A stretch of DNA of 64,000 bases from positions 806,001 to 870,000 of the forward strand of contig CBDANZ010000005.1 in NCBI GenBank assembly GCA_965197865.1. Reading direction: 5' to 3'. Made by a program: the position numbers and the translations under genes. This document shows, piece by piece, positions 1 to 8,483 of this stretch (positions within the stretch are counted from its first letter, which is position 1; the number at the start of each line of letters is the position of its first letter). Source of the DNA: CBDANZ01 sp965197865. Its GTDB lineage: Bacteria > Acidobacteriota > Vicinamibacteria > Vicinamibacterales > CAVVIG01. The notes under the pieces were generated by a model. The model did not search any database. It was not told the origin of the DNA and worked only from the letters and a program-made list of their open reading frames with translations.

Positions 1-396
1 CTCATAGGCGACAAGGCGTTGTTTCTGGATCCAGAACAGTTGACAGTCAACCCTCGACGGTCATCTATCGAGAAGATCGACCTCGGCGAAGTGTGGACCC
101 GCACGACCGGCCTGCCATTTGTCTATGCGTTCTGGGCCGGACGGTCCGACGCGCTCACCCCCGACGACATAAGGGCCCTGCAGGAGGCCCGCAACGGCGG
201 TGTGGCGCACGCGGAAGAGCTCGCGCAGCAGTACTTCAGCGACTCGCTCCGCCAGGCCATCGCTGCGAAGTACCTGCGGGATAATATCAAGTACGATCTC
301 GGCCCCGAGGAGCAGGCCGGGCTCGAGCTGTTCTACCGGTACGCTGTTGAAGCCGGCGCGGCAACCGCGGTGAAGCCGCTGCGATTCTATTATTAG
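1..396 (+). CDS. mqnA: Chorismate dehydratase MqnA, C-terminal part
   Basis: The frame is open from the first base, so the gene starts upstream of the window; an internal TTG at 19 is not the real start. About 131 C-terminal residues are visible, starting with the LIGDKAL motif typical of MqnA and including GLPFVYAFWAGR, a conserved stretch of this periplasmic-binding-protein-fold family. MqnA removes water from chorismate to give 3-enolpyruvylbenzoate, the first step of the futalosine route to menaquinone. The next gene, mqnC, acts later in the same route, which supports the call. The stop TAG is at 394-396 and a small palindromic repeat begins six bases later. Confidence 0.9.
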   Translation, partial: LIGDKALFLDPEQLTVNPRRSSIEKIDLGEVWTRTTGLPFVYAFWAGRSDALTPDDIRALQEARNGGVAHAEELAQQYFSDSLRQAIAAKYLRDNIKYDLGPEEQAGLELFYRYAVEAGAATAVKPLRFYY

Positions 397-401
397 ATGG
401 C

Positions 402-456
402 GGGCCTGAAGGCCCACACTACGCCGGATAGACTTAGCGCAGGTCTTTCGACCTGC
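402..456. repeat. REP-like palindrome pair
   Basis: Two short stem-loops lie between mqnA and mqnC. The first has a 5-bp stem (402-406 with 411-415, loop TGAA). The second has a 7-bp stem (439-445 with 450-456, loop TTTC). The core GCAGGTC/GACCTGC recurs in other spacers of this window (7063-7080 and 32565-32582), so this is a dispersed intergenic repeat rather than a gene-specific terminator. There is no T-run after it. Confidence 0.6.
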
Positions 457-463
457 CACGACG

Positions 464-1717
464 ATGACGATTGAAGCGATCGTTGATAAGGTTCGCACAG
501 GCAAGCGCCTGACGGGCGACGAGGCGCTGGATCTCTATTACCGCGCGTCGACATCGCTGCTCGGGCGCCTGGCCGATGAGGTCCGCGCGCGGAAGCATCC
601 CAACAACATCGTCACCTACATCATCGACCGCAACGTCAACTACACGAACGTCTGCGTTGCGAAGTGCAACTTCTGTGCGTTCTACCGGCCGGTCGGTTCA
701 GCCGAAGGCTATGTGCTCGGCTTCGACCAGTTGTTCGAGAAGATCGATGAGACGATTGCCGTCGGCGGCGTCCAGCTGCTTCTACAGGGCGGGCACAATC
801 CCGACCTGCCGCTCTCCTGGTACGAAGATCTCTTTCGTGCGATCAAGGAACGGTATCCTTCGTTCAAGCTGCATGCGTTGTCGCCACCAGAAGTCATTCA
901 TCTTTCGAGGTTGTCGCAACAGCCTGTTCGGCTCGTGCTGGAGCGGCTGATTGCCGCCGGCCTCGACAGTATGCCTGGCGGGGGGGCGGAGATCCTCGTG
1001 GACCGCGTCCGCAGACTGCTGCGCTGCTACGGAAAGGCGAGCGCCGACCAGTGGCTCGACGTCATGCGCCATGCCCACCACGCGGGGCTGCGGACCACGG
1101 CGACTATGATGTACGGGACCGTCGAAACCGACCAGGAGCGGGTCGAGCATCTGCTACGTCTCCGTACGCTGCAAGACGAGACCGGCGGCTTCACGGCGTT
1201 CATCGCGTGGAGCTATCAACCAGAGCATACTGAGCTTGGCGGAACCGAAGCGACGGGGATCGACTACCTGCGCACGCTGGCGACCGCTCGCGTTGTGCTC
1301 GACAACTTCGACAACCTCCAGGCGTCGTGGGTCACGCAAGGCGGAAAAGCGGGGCAGCTCAGCCTCGCCTACGGGGCCAACGACATGGGCAGCGTGATGA
1401 TCGAAGAGAACGTGGTCCGCGCCGCCGGCGCCAGCTACTGCATGGACGAAGTCGAGATTGTCCGCAATATCGAAGACGCCGGGTTTGACGCCAAGCGCCG
1501 CAACATGCACTACGAGATCCTCGGCGATCCCATCTTCCGCGAGCGCGAGGTTCCACGGATGTTGGAGCTCTCGACGGCGCGGGAGGCCGGCGGCGGCGGC
1601 ACGCCGGATGAACTTCGCCGGTATCCGGCGAGAAGCCACGCCGGCAAGACCGAACGATTGCATGATCCGCTACCGCGCCCTCTGGCTGCTCCCGATTGGC
1701 GAACCACCGATTCGTGA
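464..1717 (+). CDS. mqnC: Cyclic dehypoxanthinyl futalosine synthase MqnC (radical SAM)
   Basis: Radical SAM enzyme of the futalosine menaquinone pathway; MqnC cyclises dehypoxanthine futalosine. The CX3CX2C cluster for the 4Fe-4S centre is at residues 64, 68 and 71 (CVAKCNFC), followed by the GG(V)QLLLQGGHNP stretch typical of the MqnC/MqnE/CofH group. At 417 residues it is longer than the usual 360 or so: the last ~50 residues are a low-complexity tail that overlaps the start of the next gene by 56 bases. MqnE belongs to the same superfamily, but the position after mqnA and the sequence around the cluster favour MqnC. The ATG at 464 was chosen because it lies just after the palindromic spacer. 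Confidence 0.92.
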   Translation: MTIEAIVDKVRTGKRLTGDEALDLYYRASTSLLGRLADEVRARKHPNNIVTYIIDRNVNYTNVCVAKCNFCAFYRPVGSAEGYVLGFDQLFEKIDETIAVGGVQLLLQGGHNPDLPLSWYEDLFRAIKERYPSFKLHALSPPEVIHLSRLSQQPVRLVLERLIAAGLDSMPGGGAEILVDRVRRLLRCYGKASADQWLDVMRHAHHAGLRTTATMMYGTVETDQERVEHLLRLRTLQDETGGFTAFIAWSYQPEHTELGGTEATGIDYLRTLATARVVLDNFDNLQASWVTQGGKAGQLSLAYGANDMGSVMIEENVVRAAGASYCMDEVEIVRNIEDAGFDAKRRNMHYEILGDPIFREREVPRMLELSTAREAGGGGTPDELRRYPARSHAGKTERLHDPLPRPLAAPDWRTTDS

Positions 1718-2873
1718 CGGGTGGGTCGCGGTCGACCGGGGCCGGGTGATCGCCCTTGGGCGCCGGGTTCCAGGCCACAGGCAGGATGAGCACGACCTTG
1801 GGAACGTGGCCGTGCTGCCGGGTCTGGTGAACGCGCACACGCACTTGGAGCTGTCGTACTTGCGGGACGAGGTTCCACCCGCCCCCAGCCTCGTGGTCTG
1901 GATTCGCAGCGTTATCGCGGCCCGCCGGCTTCGACCTGACTCCGCTGCTCCGGAAATCCTCCACGGCGTCGAATCCGCCATCGACGAAGCGGTCGCCTGC
2001 GGCACGGCGCTCGTCGGCGACATCAGCAACACGCTGGTTACCTTTGGACCGCTGACCCAGAGCCCGCTTGCCGCGGTTGTCTTCTACGAGCTGATTCAGT
2101 TTGTGACTGCCGACGCCGAGCGGCTGGTCGAGCAGGCGTTGCGTCAGCTCGACGCGCTAGCGCCGACCGCCTCCGTCAGGACGAGCCTGGCTGCGCACGC
2201 GCCGTATTCGGTGGCACCGCTCGTGTTCCGCGCCATTCGGCGCGCGATCGACCGCGATTCGTTCTCGCCCTGTAGCGTTCACCTGTCGGAATCGGCCGAG
2301 GAGGTCGAGTTTGTCAAGACAGGCCGCGGTCCGTGGCGGACGTTTCTCGAGAAGCTGGGTGTGTGGGATCAATCGTGGGTGGCGCCTGGAGTGAGCCCGG
2401 TGCAGTTTCTCGACGAGAGCGGGTTCCTCGATGCGCGCGTGATCGCGGTTCATGGCGTGCAGATGTCGGCGGCCGACCTAGCGCGACTCGCTGCGCGCGG
2501 CACCACCGTTGTCGCGTGCCCGCGGAGCAACGATCATACGGGCGTCGGCGCGCCGCCGATCGAGACCTTTTACGGATCTGGCGTGCGCGTGGCGGTCGGC
2601 ACCGACAGCTTGGCGAGCGTGCCCGATCTGAACGTGTTCGCCGAACTGGAGGCCATGCACGCGCTGGCGCCGTCGGTGCCGGCATCGGCGCTGCTGGACA
2701 GCGCCACACGACAGGGCGCGCGCTCTCTCGGCTTCGAGTCGCAGTTCGGATCGATCGAGCCAGGCAAGCACGCGCGACTAATTGCCGTGGAGGTGCCGCC
2801 CGCAGTACGCGACGTGGAAGAGCACCTGGTGTCGGGCATCCAGCCGGAGCAGATACGGTGGGTAGAGACGTAG
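1662..2873 (+). CDS. Amidohydrolase, probable aminodeoxyfutalosine deaminase
   Basis: 403-residue metal-dependent hydrolase of the TrzF/cytosine-deaminase-like group. Visible metal-site motifs in order are NAHTH (His59, His61), AAHAPY, VHLSE, AVHGV and the aspartate in GTDSLAS, so the active site is complete. The frame is open further upstream to 1458, but the ATG at 1662 gives the normal amidohydrolase N terminus (a beta-sandwich strand before VLPGLVNAHTHLE) and overlaps mqnC by 56 bases, suggesting translational coupling. In bacteria that make aminodeoxyfutalosine, an amidohydrolase of this kind (MqnX) deaminates it to futalosine; the location inside the mqn cluster is the main reason for that assignment. 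Substrate is inferred, not shown. Confidence 0.8.
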   Translation: MIRYRALWLLPIGEPPIRDGWVAVDRGRVIALGRRVPGHRQDEHDLGNVAVLPGLVNAHTHLELSYLRDEVPPAPSLVVWIRSVIAARRLRPDSAAPEILHGVESAIDEAVACGTALVGDISNTLVTFGPLTQSPLAAVVFYELIQFVTADAERLVEQALRQLDALAPTASVRTSLAAHAPYSVAPLVFRAIRRAIDRDSFSPCSVHLSESAEEVEFVKTGRGPWRTFLEKLGVWDQSWVAPGVSPVQFLDESGFLDARVIAVHGVQMSAADLARLAARGTTVVACPRSNDHTGVGAPPIETFYGSGVRVAVGTDSLASVPDLNVFAELEAMHALAPSVPASALLDSATRQGARSLGFESQFGSIEPGKHARLIAVEVPPAVRDVEEHLVSGIQPEQIRWVET

Positions 2874-2890
2874 AATGGCCAGCTGGCGCC

Positions 2891-3745
2891 ATGTTCAAAC
2901 GCGTAAGCGTCTACCTATCGTTCGTTCGATTCGGCCATACGGTGTTTGCGCTGCCGTTCGCGCTCGCTGGAGCCCTATTGGCCTCGAGGCAGGCGCCGCT
3001 CACGTGGCCGAAGGTCGCCTGGATTCTTCTCGCGATGGTGGCGGCGCGGAGCGCGGCGATGGGGTTCAACCGCCTGGCTGATGCCCGGCTCGACGCGCTG
3101 AATCCGCGGACGGCGAACCGCGAGATTCCGCGTGGCGCCATGAGTGCGCGCGAGGCCGTCGTCTTTGTGGCGGCCTCATCGTCGATCTTCGTGTACGCCG
3201 CGTGGCGGCTCAGTCCCCTCTGCCTGCTGCTGTCACCGATCGCGCTAGCCGTCGTGTTCTGGTATTCGCTGGCGAAGCGCTACACGACCTGGACGCAGCT
3301 GTTCCTCGGCCTCGCCGTGGCCGTGGCGCCCGTTGGCGGATGGCTCGCCGTGGGGGGCCGCGGCGGCCCGGAGCCGTGGCTGCTCGGTCTCGCGATTGGA
3401 TCCTGGGTGGCCGGCTTCGACGTGCTGTACGCCTGCCAGGATGTGGAGTTCGATCGCGCGAAGGGCCTCAGGTCCATTCCGGTCCGCTTCGGCATGCCGA
3501 CCTCGCTCGCCATTTCACGCGCGCTGCACGTCGTGGCTGTCGCGTGTCTGCTGGCGCTTGCCGCGGCGACGCCGTTGCCGTGGTTCTATTATGTGGGCGT
3601 GGGCGCGGTGGCGCTGTTGCTCGTATACGAACAATCACTCGTTCGCGCCACCGATTTATCGCAAGTGAAGCGCGCCTTCGATCTGAACGGCTACGTCGGC
3701 GTTCTGTACCTGCTCGTGTTGGCGCTGTCGATCTATCAAGGTTGA
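2891..3745 (+). CDS. mqnP: UbiA-family prenyltransferase, menaquinone pathway (MqnP-like)
   Basis: 284-residue integral membrane prenyltransferase. The first aspartate-rich motif is at residues 60-68 (Asn60, Asp64, Asp68) and the second is QDVEFDRAKG; both coordinate the magnesium-prenyl diphosphate. Roughly eight hydrophobic helices surround them. The family attaches a polyprenyl tail to an aromatic acid; in the futalosine route this role belongs to MqnP, acting on 1,4-dihydroxy-6-naphthoate. The upstream-extended frame to 2333 is only a shadow of the amidohydrolase; the ATG at 2891, 17 bases after the previous stop, gives a normal family N terminus (SFVRFGHTVFALPFAL). It is followed six bases later by ubiX. 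Confidence 0.87.
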   Translation: MFKRVSVYLSFVRFGHTVFALPFALAGALLASRQAPLTWPKVAWILLAMVAARSAAMGFNRLADARLDALNPRTANREIPRGAMSAREAVVFVAASSSIFVYAAWRLSPLCLLLSPIALAVVFWYSLAKRYTTWTQLFLGLAVAVAPVGGWLAVGGRGGPEPWLLGLAIGSWVAGFDVLYACQDVEFDRAKGLRSIPVRFGMPTSLAISRALHVVAVACLLALAAATPLPWFYYVGVGAVALLLVYEQSLVRATDLSQVKRAFDLNGYVGVLYLLVLALSIYQG

Positions 3746-3751
3746 AGACCT

Positions 3752-4399
3752 ATGGCTCCTTCGTCCGTCGAACGCGTCCGGCGCTCGGTTGCGGTCGCCA
3801 TCACTGGCGCAAGCGGCGCGATTTACGCAACGCGAACGCTCGCGGCCCTGCTCTCGCGCGGTATGCACGTGGAGCTGGTCGTTTCCAACTACGGACGCCG
3901 CCTTCTCCATGACGAATTGGGCGAGGAGGCCGCTGTCGAGCGGCTGACGCCGTATCTGGTCGGCAAGTACGGGCAGGACGTCTTGGCGGGAACCCTGACG
4001 GTGCACAACAGCCGAGACCTCGGCGCGACCATCGCGAGCGGAAGCCACGACTGTTCCGGGATGGCCATCGTGCCGTGCTCGATGAAGACGCTAGCGGGTG
4101 TCGCTCATGGGCTCTCACGCAACCTGATCGAGCGCGCCGCTGACGTGATGTTGAAAGAGCGGCGCTCCCTCGTGATCGTGCCGCGCGAGACCCCGATGAG
4201 CCTCCCGCAGCTCAGGAACATGATGCTCTGCGCCGAGGCCGGCGCCACGATCTTGCCGGCCATGCCCGCGTTCTATCAGCTTCCGAAGACTCTCGACGAC
4301 CTCGCAGACTTCATGGCCGGGAAGGTCCTCAACGCGCTGGGGTTCAACCACGCTTTGTATCCGCCGTGGAAGGGCCGGGTTGATTCGTCGCAGGCCTGA
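3752..4399 (+). CDS. ubiX: UbiX-type flavin prenyltransferase
   Basis: 215-residue flavoprotein of the UbiX/Pad1 family. It has the N-terminal AITGASGAIYA FMN/prenyl-phosphate loop, the middle CSMKTLAGVAHG motif and the LVIVPRETPMS motif, all diagnostic. UbiX makes prenylated FMN, the cofactor of UbiD-type decarboxylases; in the futalosine pathway such a pair (MqnL/MqnM) decarboxylates the prenylated dihydroxynaphthoate. The UbiD partner is not in this window. The ATG at 3752 lies six bases after mqnP. The stop codon (4397-4399) sits inside the left arm of a long inverted repeat. Confidence 0.92.
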   Translation: MAPSSVERVRRSVAVAITGASGAIYATRTLAALLSRGMHVELVVSNYGRRLLHDELGEEAAVERLTPYLVGKYGQDVLAGTLTVHNSRDLGATIASGSHDCSGMAIVPCSMKTLAGVAHGLSRNLIERAADVMLKERRSLVIVPRETPMSLPQLRNMMLCAEAGATILPAMPAFYQLPKTLDDLADFMAGKVLNALGFNHALYPPWKGRVDSSQA

Positions 4400-4464
4400 A
4401 AGGATCGCGCTACACGTGACGCGGGGTCGCTGTGACGCCGTTGGTGTAGCGCGACCCTTTCAGG
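4395..4464. repeat. 21-bp inverted repeat overlapping the ubiX stop
   Basis: The left arm 4395-4415 and right arm 4444-4464 are reverse complements at 20 of 21 positions, with a 28-base loop. The left arm contains the TGA stop of ubiX. A second, inner-type palindrome continues after the right arm (AGGGTCGC). It may act as a bidirectional transcript end, but there is no T-run, and it belongs with the other palindromic spacer repeats of the window. Confidence 0.7.
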
Positions 4465-4489
4465 GTCGCGCAGCGACGATGATTGAACA

Positions 4490-5310
4490 TCTCTGGTTCT
4501 TTCAACTAGACGGCTGCGGCAACGATCGAATCGGTTCTTGTAGAGAGATTGCGCGGGGTCTTGCGTCCAGGCGAGGGCAGCGTGCAAAACGATGTTCGCG
4601 AGGAGCACCACGGCCGCGGTGGTCCGCGAACGCCGTCGGTCGAGGAGTCGCCAGCAATAGACGGAGAAGAGGAAGGCGACGGGTGCGACGCCGCAGAAAG
4701 CGTGCGCCTGGGAAGGCTCAATCACGAACCAGCAAGTGATCTAGACGAGGCACACGGTAAAAGGTGGCGAGGCAGCGTACGATCGGCCACTTAGGGCTCG
4801 GCCGATTGGCGTCGGAACCACGACACTAGTATCCAGGTGGGCTGCACGCTTCCCGCGAGCCACGGGACGAGCGCGAGTGGAAGGATCCACAGGTACTGCT
4901 GAACAAACGTGATCCGCTTGGCGTCGTCGGTCTTGACGAACCGGTCGATTTCGAGGCTCGCGAACGAGAAAAACTGGGCCAGGATCAGCGCTTCGAGAAG
5001 TACCACGCGAACAGGTACAGGGTGCCGCACAAGAGCACGTTCAACAAGACGAACGGCGATTCGGGGAGGGGTGCGAGTCTGAGCGGAACGCCGACCAGCA
5101 GCGACTGGAGCGCGCCGGGAATCTCGCTCTTAGTCCAGACGACATCGGGTCAGAAATACGGCCAGTAGCCGGTGGCGTATTAGCGCAGACCCATGAGAAA
5201 GATCTGCGTCTCGTCCTCCTTGAAAAGCTCAGACGAAAGTCCGAACACGAGACGTCTAGTAAGTAGCGCAGCAAGCGGCGCCACCCACTTCTTGGTCGTC
5301 TCAGGATGCA
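4490..5310 (-). pseudogene. Decayed membrane-protein gene, possibly a family-39-like glycosyltransferase
   Basis: No intact reading frame spans this 900-base gap between ubiX and ubiE, but minus-strand fragments in different frames read like one polytopic membrane protein. Around 5010-5120 a frame gives a stretch containing LLVGVPLRL and FVLLNVLLCGTLYLFAWY; at 4791-5030 another gives YLWILPLALVPWLAG and QPTWILVSWFRR; at about 4560-4725 a third gives HAFCGVAPVAFLFSVYCWRLL. The order is consistent on the minus strand. The similarity to PMT-type glycosyltransferases common in Acidobacteriota is from memory of the family and is weak. Frameshifts and stops break it in at least three places. Confidence 0.45.
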
Positions 5311-5324
5311 GTACATTAACGTGG

Positions 5325-6080
5325 TTGCCAGATCTTTCGAAGTCGCCTTCCCGCATTGCCGGGATGTTCGACGCGATTGCCCATCGCTACGATTTTCTCA
5401 ACCATCTACTGAGCGCCGGGATTGATCGCCGGTGGCGGAAGAAAGCCGTCGAATCGCTCCGGCTCACCGGGCGCGAGCGGGTCCTCGATCTGTGCACCGG
5501 CACAGCGGATCTCGCGATTGCCGCTTGCGGCGCACGGCCGAGGGCTGCGCAGGTGGTGGGCGTCGATTTTTCCAGTGCGATGCTACGCGTCGGCCGGCAA
5601 AAGCTGCAGACCCATGAGCTAGTGGACGCCATCCGCCTGGTGCGCGGCGACGCCACGCGGATCCCGATTGCCTCGGCGTCAATCGACGCAGTCACGATCG
5701 CGTTTGGGATCCGAAACGTCGAAGACACGGCGGCCGCGTGTCGGGAAATCCATCGTGTGCTCGCGGCCGGCGGCCGCCTGGCGATCCTTGAGTTTTCCGT
5801 TCCTTCCACGCCACTCGTCCGAGCCGCCTATCTCTGGTATTTCACGCGGGTGCTGCCGCGAATCGGCCGACTCATCTCCGGTGACGGCGCCGCGTACGGC
5901 TACCTACCGGCCTCGGTGGGAACGTTCGCCCCGCCAGGAGAGTTTGCGAACTTTCTGCGACAGACCGGTTTCACCGACGTCAGGGCCATCCCACTAACCT
6001 TCGGCATCGTTTGTTTGTACACGGGGCGCAGAGGCTTGGGGCCGGGAGCCGAGCGGCGATATACTCCTGTAACATACTGA
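5325..6080 (+). CDS. ubiE: Demethylmenaquinone methyltransferase (UbiE/MenG)
   Basis: SAM-dependent methyltransferase of about 251 residues that carries out the C-methylation of demethylmenaquinone. Signature stretches are MFDAIAHRYDFLNHLLS near the N terminus, the SAM motif VLDLCTGTADLA, and AFGIRNVED, the UbiE hallmark. The start is uncertain: the frame has a TTG at 5325 and an ATG at 5364, and neither has a clear ribosome-binding site. TTG is preferred because the residues before the ATG (SKSPSRIAG) are conserved in the family. It ends in TGATG, shared with the next gene, and fits the menaquinone cluster upstream. Confidence 0.88.
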   Translation: MPDLSKSPSRIAGMFDAIAHRYDFLNHLLSAGIDRRWRKKAVESLRLTGRERVLDLCTGTADLAIAACGARPRAAQVVGVDFSSAMLRVGRQKLQTHELVDAIRLVRGDATRIPIASASIDAVTIAFGIRNVEDTAAACREIHRVLAAGGRLAILEFSVPSTPLVRAAYLWYFTRVLPRIGRLISGDGAAYGYLPASVGTFAPPGEFANFLRQTGFTDVRAIPLTFGIVCLYTGRRGLGPGAERRYTPVTY

Positions 6081-6991
6081 TGTACTTTGATTTCGAGGAT
6101 TACCGGCCCGACATCACCCCGGTGGGGCGAGCCATCTCGTGGCGCGAAGGAATTCTCATTTCGATCATCGTCCACATGGCGATGATTCTCTTAGTCATCA
6201 CCGCACCTGACTGGCTCACCCTCCCTCCGGAGACGGCGCCCGACAAACTCGCGCTGCGGCAGGACCGCGAGGATCCTCCGATACGATTCACCTTCATACA
6301 GCCGCGTGTCGATTTGAAAGCGCCGACGCCGCCCGAGCGCGGCGAGGCGTCGGATCAGGATCGGAGGGCGCGTGCGCCCGAGCTCGCTCCCGATCCCGCA
6401 GACCCGCTGCCGTTCGCTCGCGGCAACACGCCGGAACGCGTCGACTCGTCGGACGATCAAGCGGCGCGCGGAAAGGGGCCTGCGCCGGATCCGTCCACAG
6501 GACAGCAGGCGCGAGCCGAGCCGCCGCCGATGCAAAGTAACTTGAGGCTGCCGTCGCTAGCCGAACGATCGCCGTCAGGCGGCTCCCTTGGCAAGTCGCT
6601 CAGGAACCTCGGCCGTTACCTCGAGCGCGACCAGTTTAACAATCCGCCTGGCGGCGCCGGCACATTCGGTCCGGCGATTCAGTTCGACACGAAAGGCGTG
6701 GAGTTCGGGCCCTGGATCCGGCGGTTCATCGCGCAGGTCAAGGGCAACTGGCTGATCCCGCTGTCCGCCATGTCGATGAGCGGCCACACCGTGCTGACGT
6801 TCAACGTGCACAAGAACGGCGTCATCACCGATCTCGCCCTCGCGCAGCCGTGCCCGATCGAGGCGTTCAACCACGCCGCGTACGGCGCCCTGGCCGCATC
6901 GAACCCGACGCAGCCGCTGCCACCCGAGTATCCCGCCGACCGAGCGTTCTTCACGGTGACGTTCTTTTACAATGAGCAGCCGCCCTACTAA
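6080..6991 (+). CDS. TonB-like energy transducer protein
   Basis: 303-residue protein with TonB architecture. It has a short cytoplasmic N terminus, one membrane helix at about residues 24-42 (ILISIIVHMAMILLVIT), then a long, charged, proline-rich periplasmic linker (to about 210) and a C-terminal TonB-type domain with HTVLTFNVHKNG and ending FFTVTFFYNEQPPY. Such proteins pass proton-motive-force energy to outer-membrane receptors. The ATG at 6080 overlaps the ubiE stop by one base; an upstream-extended frame starting at 6011 would overlap ubiE in another frame and lacks support. No ExbB/ExbD is adjacent. A generic TonB C-terminal protein of other function is possible. Confidence 0.75.
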   Translation: MYFDFEDYRPDITPVGRAISWREGILISIIVHMAMILLVITAPDWLTLPPETAPDKLALRQDREDPPIRFTFIQPRVDLKAPTPPERGEASDQDRRARAPELAPDPADPLPFARGNTPERVDSSDDQAARGKGPAPDPSTGQQARAEPPPMQSNLRLPSLAERSPSGGSLGKSLRNLGRYLERDQFNNPPGGAGTFGPAIQFDTKGVEFGPWIRRFIAQVKGNWLIPLSAMSMSGHTVLTFNVHKNGVITDLALAQPCPIEAFNHAAYGALAASNPTQPLPPEYPADRAFFTVTFFYNEQPPY

Positions 6992-7033
6992 TCCAGGAAG
7001 GCACTTGAATCGACGTACTGCTGCTCACGCAGC

Positions 7034-7080
7034 GCAGGACTTCATCCTGCCTCGCAGCGGCGGCAGGTCTAAGGACCTGC
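7034..7080. repeat. REP-like palindrome pair
   Basis: Two stem-loops in the 194-base gap after the TonB-like gene: a 6-bp stem (7034-7039 with 7045-7050) and a 7-bp stem (7063-7069 with 7074-7080) built on GCAGGTC/GACCTGC. The core is shared with the palindromes after mqnA and rsmE. The rest of the gap (7100-7180) is an AC/GA-rich tract of the kind described in the findings. Confidence 0.6.
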
Positions 7081-7185
7081 GCCACACTCGTCGATACAAG
7101 TGCTTAGGTTCTATTCGGCGTTCTCTGTTCCACGAACGTGAACACGAACGGAGAAGTGAGAACCGAGAAGTGTGAACCACGTGCG

Positions 7186-7269
7186 ATGCTGACGCGCACG
7201 CAGCAGCTCGGCCTGCTCCTTCTCTTGATCGTCTTCATCATCTGCGTGCTTTCTCGCGTCCGTGGCTGA
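7186..7269 (+). CDS. Possible 27-residue membrane peptide overlapping miaA
   Basis: A short open frame starts at ATG 7186 and ends at TGA 7267-7269, overlapping the GTG start of miaA by eight bases. The predicted peptide begins MLTRTQQLG, then has a continuous hydrophobic stretch (LLLLLIVFIICVL) followed by a positively charged SRVRG end, as expected for a single-pass inner-membrane micropeptide with its C terminus inside. No function can be assigned. It could equally be a leader whose translation sets that of miaA, or chance. Confidence 0.4.
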   Translation: MLTRTQQLGLLLLLIVFIICVLSRVRG

Positions 7270-8218
7270 CCCGAGGTCCGCGCCGCTGGTTGTCGCCGTT
7301 CTGGGACCGACGGCGACCGGGAAGAGCGCGCTCGCCCTCGCCCTGGCCGAGGGGCACCACGGCGAGATCATCAACTGCGATTCGACGGCCGTGTACCGCG
7401 GCTTCGATATCGGCACAGACAAGCTGCCGTCCGCCGAACGGCGCGGTATCCTACATCACTTGATCGACATCGTCGATCCCATGGAGGAGTACACGGCGGC
7501 GCAGTACGCACGGGACGCGGCAAGAGCGATCCACGAGATTCATGCCCGAGGTGGACTGCCACTGGTGGTTGGCGGCACGGGGTTGTACTACCGGGCGCTC
7601 ACACGTGGACTGTTTCCGGGGCCGGGCCGGAATGCGGCGCTGCGCCGACGCCTCGAGTCGGTAGCCGAGCGTCGCAGCGTGACGTTTCCGCACCGCATGC
7701 TCCGCCGCATCGATCGGGAATCTGCCAGGCGAATTCAGCCACGCGACCTGAAACGCATCGTGCGCGCGCTCGAGGTCTACTTTCTCACCGGGCGTCCGCT
7801 GACCGCTCACTTCGCCGAGACCTCGTCGCCGATTTCAGAGGTGAAGGTCGTCGCCGTGGCGCTACGCCTACCAGCCGACCAGATATCGATTCGCGTCACG
7901 AGACGTGTCGATCGGCAGTTCGAGAGGGGCTTGCTCGATGAGATCCGCGGACTGCTCGCTCGCGGCGTTCCGGAGAGCGCGCGGCCGCTGGGCGGCTTTG
8001 TCTACCGGCAGGCGCTGGACCACCTGCACGGCGTCCGCGACGAAGCCGCCACGCGCGCGCTCATCGCGCAGGAAAATCGTCGCTACGCGAGGCGCCAGTT
8101 GATCTGGTTCCGCAAAGAGCCTAATCTAATCTGGTTCGACGGCTCAGGGGAATCGCCGGTCACGATCGCCGCCGTGAGCCAGCTCCTGGACGAACGACTG
8201 AAGGAAACCCTCCGGTAG
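7262..8218 (+). CDS. miaA: tRNA dimethylallyltransferase MiaA
   Basis: 318-residue enzyme that adds a dimethylallyl group to A37 of tRNAs reading UNN codons. The P-loop GPTATGKS is at residues 15-22, followed by NCDSTAVYRGFDIGT, VGGTGLYYRAL and, towards the end, the QENRRYARRQLIWFRK tRNA-binding stretch: all family signatures. The start is GTG at 7262. The stop TAG overlaps a GTG that may begin hfq (TAGTG), and miaA-hfq is a classic gene pair, so translational coupling is likely. Confidence 0.95.
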   Translation: MADPRSAPLVVAVLGPTATGKSALALALAEGHHGEIINCDSTAVYRGFDIGTDKLPSAERRGILHHLIDIVDPMEEYTAAQYARDAARAIHEIHARGGLPLVVGGTGLYYRALTRGLFPGPGRNAALRRRLESVAERRSVTFPHRMLRRIDRESARRIQPRDLKRIVRALEVYFLTGRPLTAHFAETSSPISEVKVVAVALRLPADQISIRVTRRVDRQFERGLLDEIRGLLARGVPESARPLGGFVYRQALDHLHGVRDEAATRALIAQENRRYARRQLIWFRKEPNLIWFDGSGESPVTIAAVSQLLDERLKETLR

Positions 8219-8480
8219 TGACCACTCAATCCGGCCCGCGTCGGAATCCAAATCGACCGAACCGAACATCCAGGACGCGTTTCTCAGCTACGTCCCCCTC
8301 GAGAGGCTCACGGTCACCGTGCGGATGGTGGACGGATCTAAGCTCGCGGGCCCCATCACGCACTTCGATCGCTTCGCCCTGGCCATCGACCACGCCGGCT
8401 CCGATCACATGATCTTCAAGCACGCCATCGCGGCCATCAAGACGCCAAAGAAGGTCGCGAGCTACTTGTCGTCCCAATAG
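8218..8480 (+). CDS. hfq: RNA chaperone Hfq, start region frameshifted
   Basis: The Sm-fold core reads in the frame ending at TAG 8478-8480: NIQDAFLSYVPLERL, the Sm1 region, then DHMIFKHAIAAIKTP, which matches the Hfq YKHA-type Sm2 motif. The protein would be about 80-87 residues. However, this frame is open only back to 8202 and contains no ATG, GTG or TTG before the conserved domain. A GTG at 8218, overlapping the miaA stop, has the right position but is in another frame; one missing base between about 8230 and 8240 would join them. Either the sequence has a single-base error or a rare start codon is used. Hfq pairs small RNAs with messages. Confidence 0.8.
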
Positions 8481-8483
8481 CGC

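Noticed and set aside
1154..1964. Long minus-strand frames opposite mqnC and the amidohydrolase, and similar long antisense frames throughout
   Set aside because: They arise from high GC and codon bias on the opposite strand; translations are Arg/Ala-rich with no motifs, and the sense genes are well supported.
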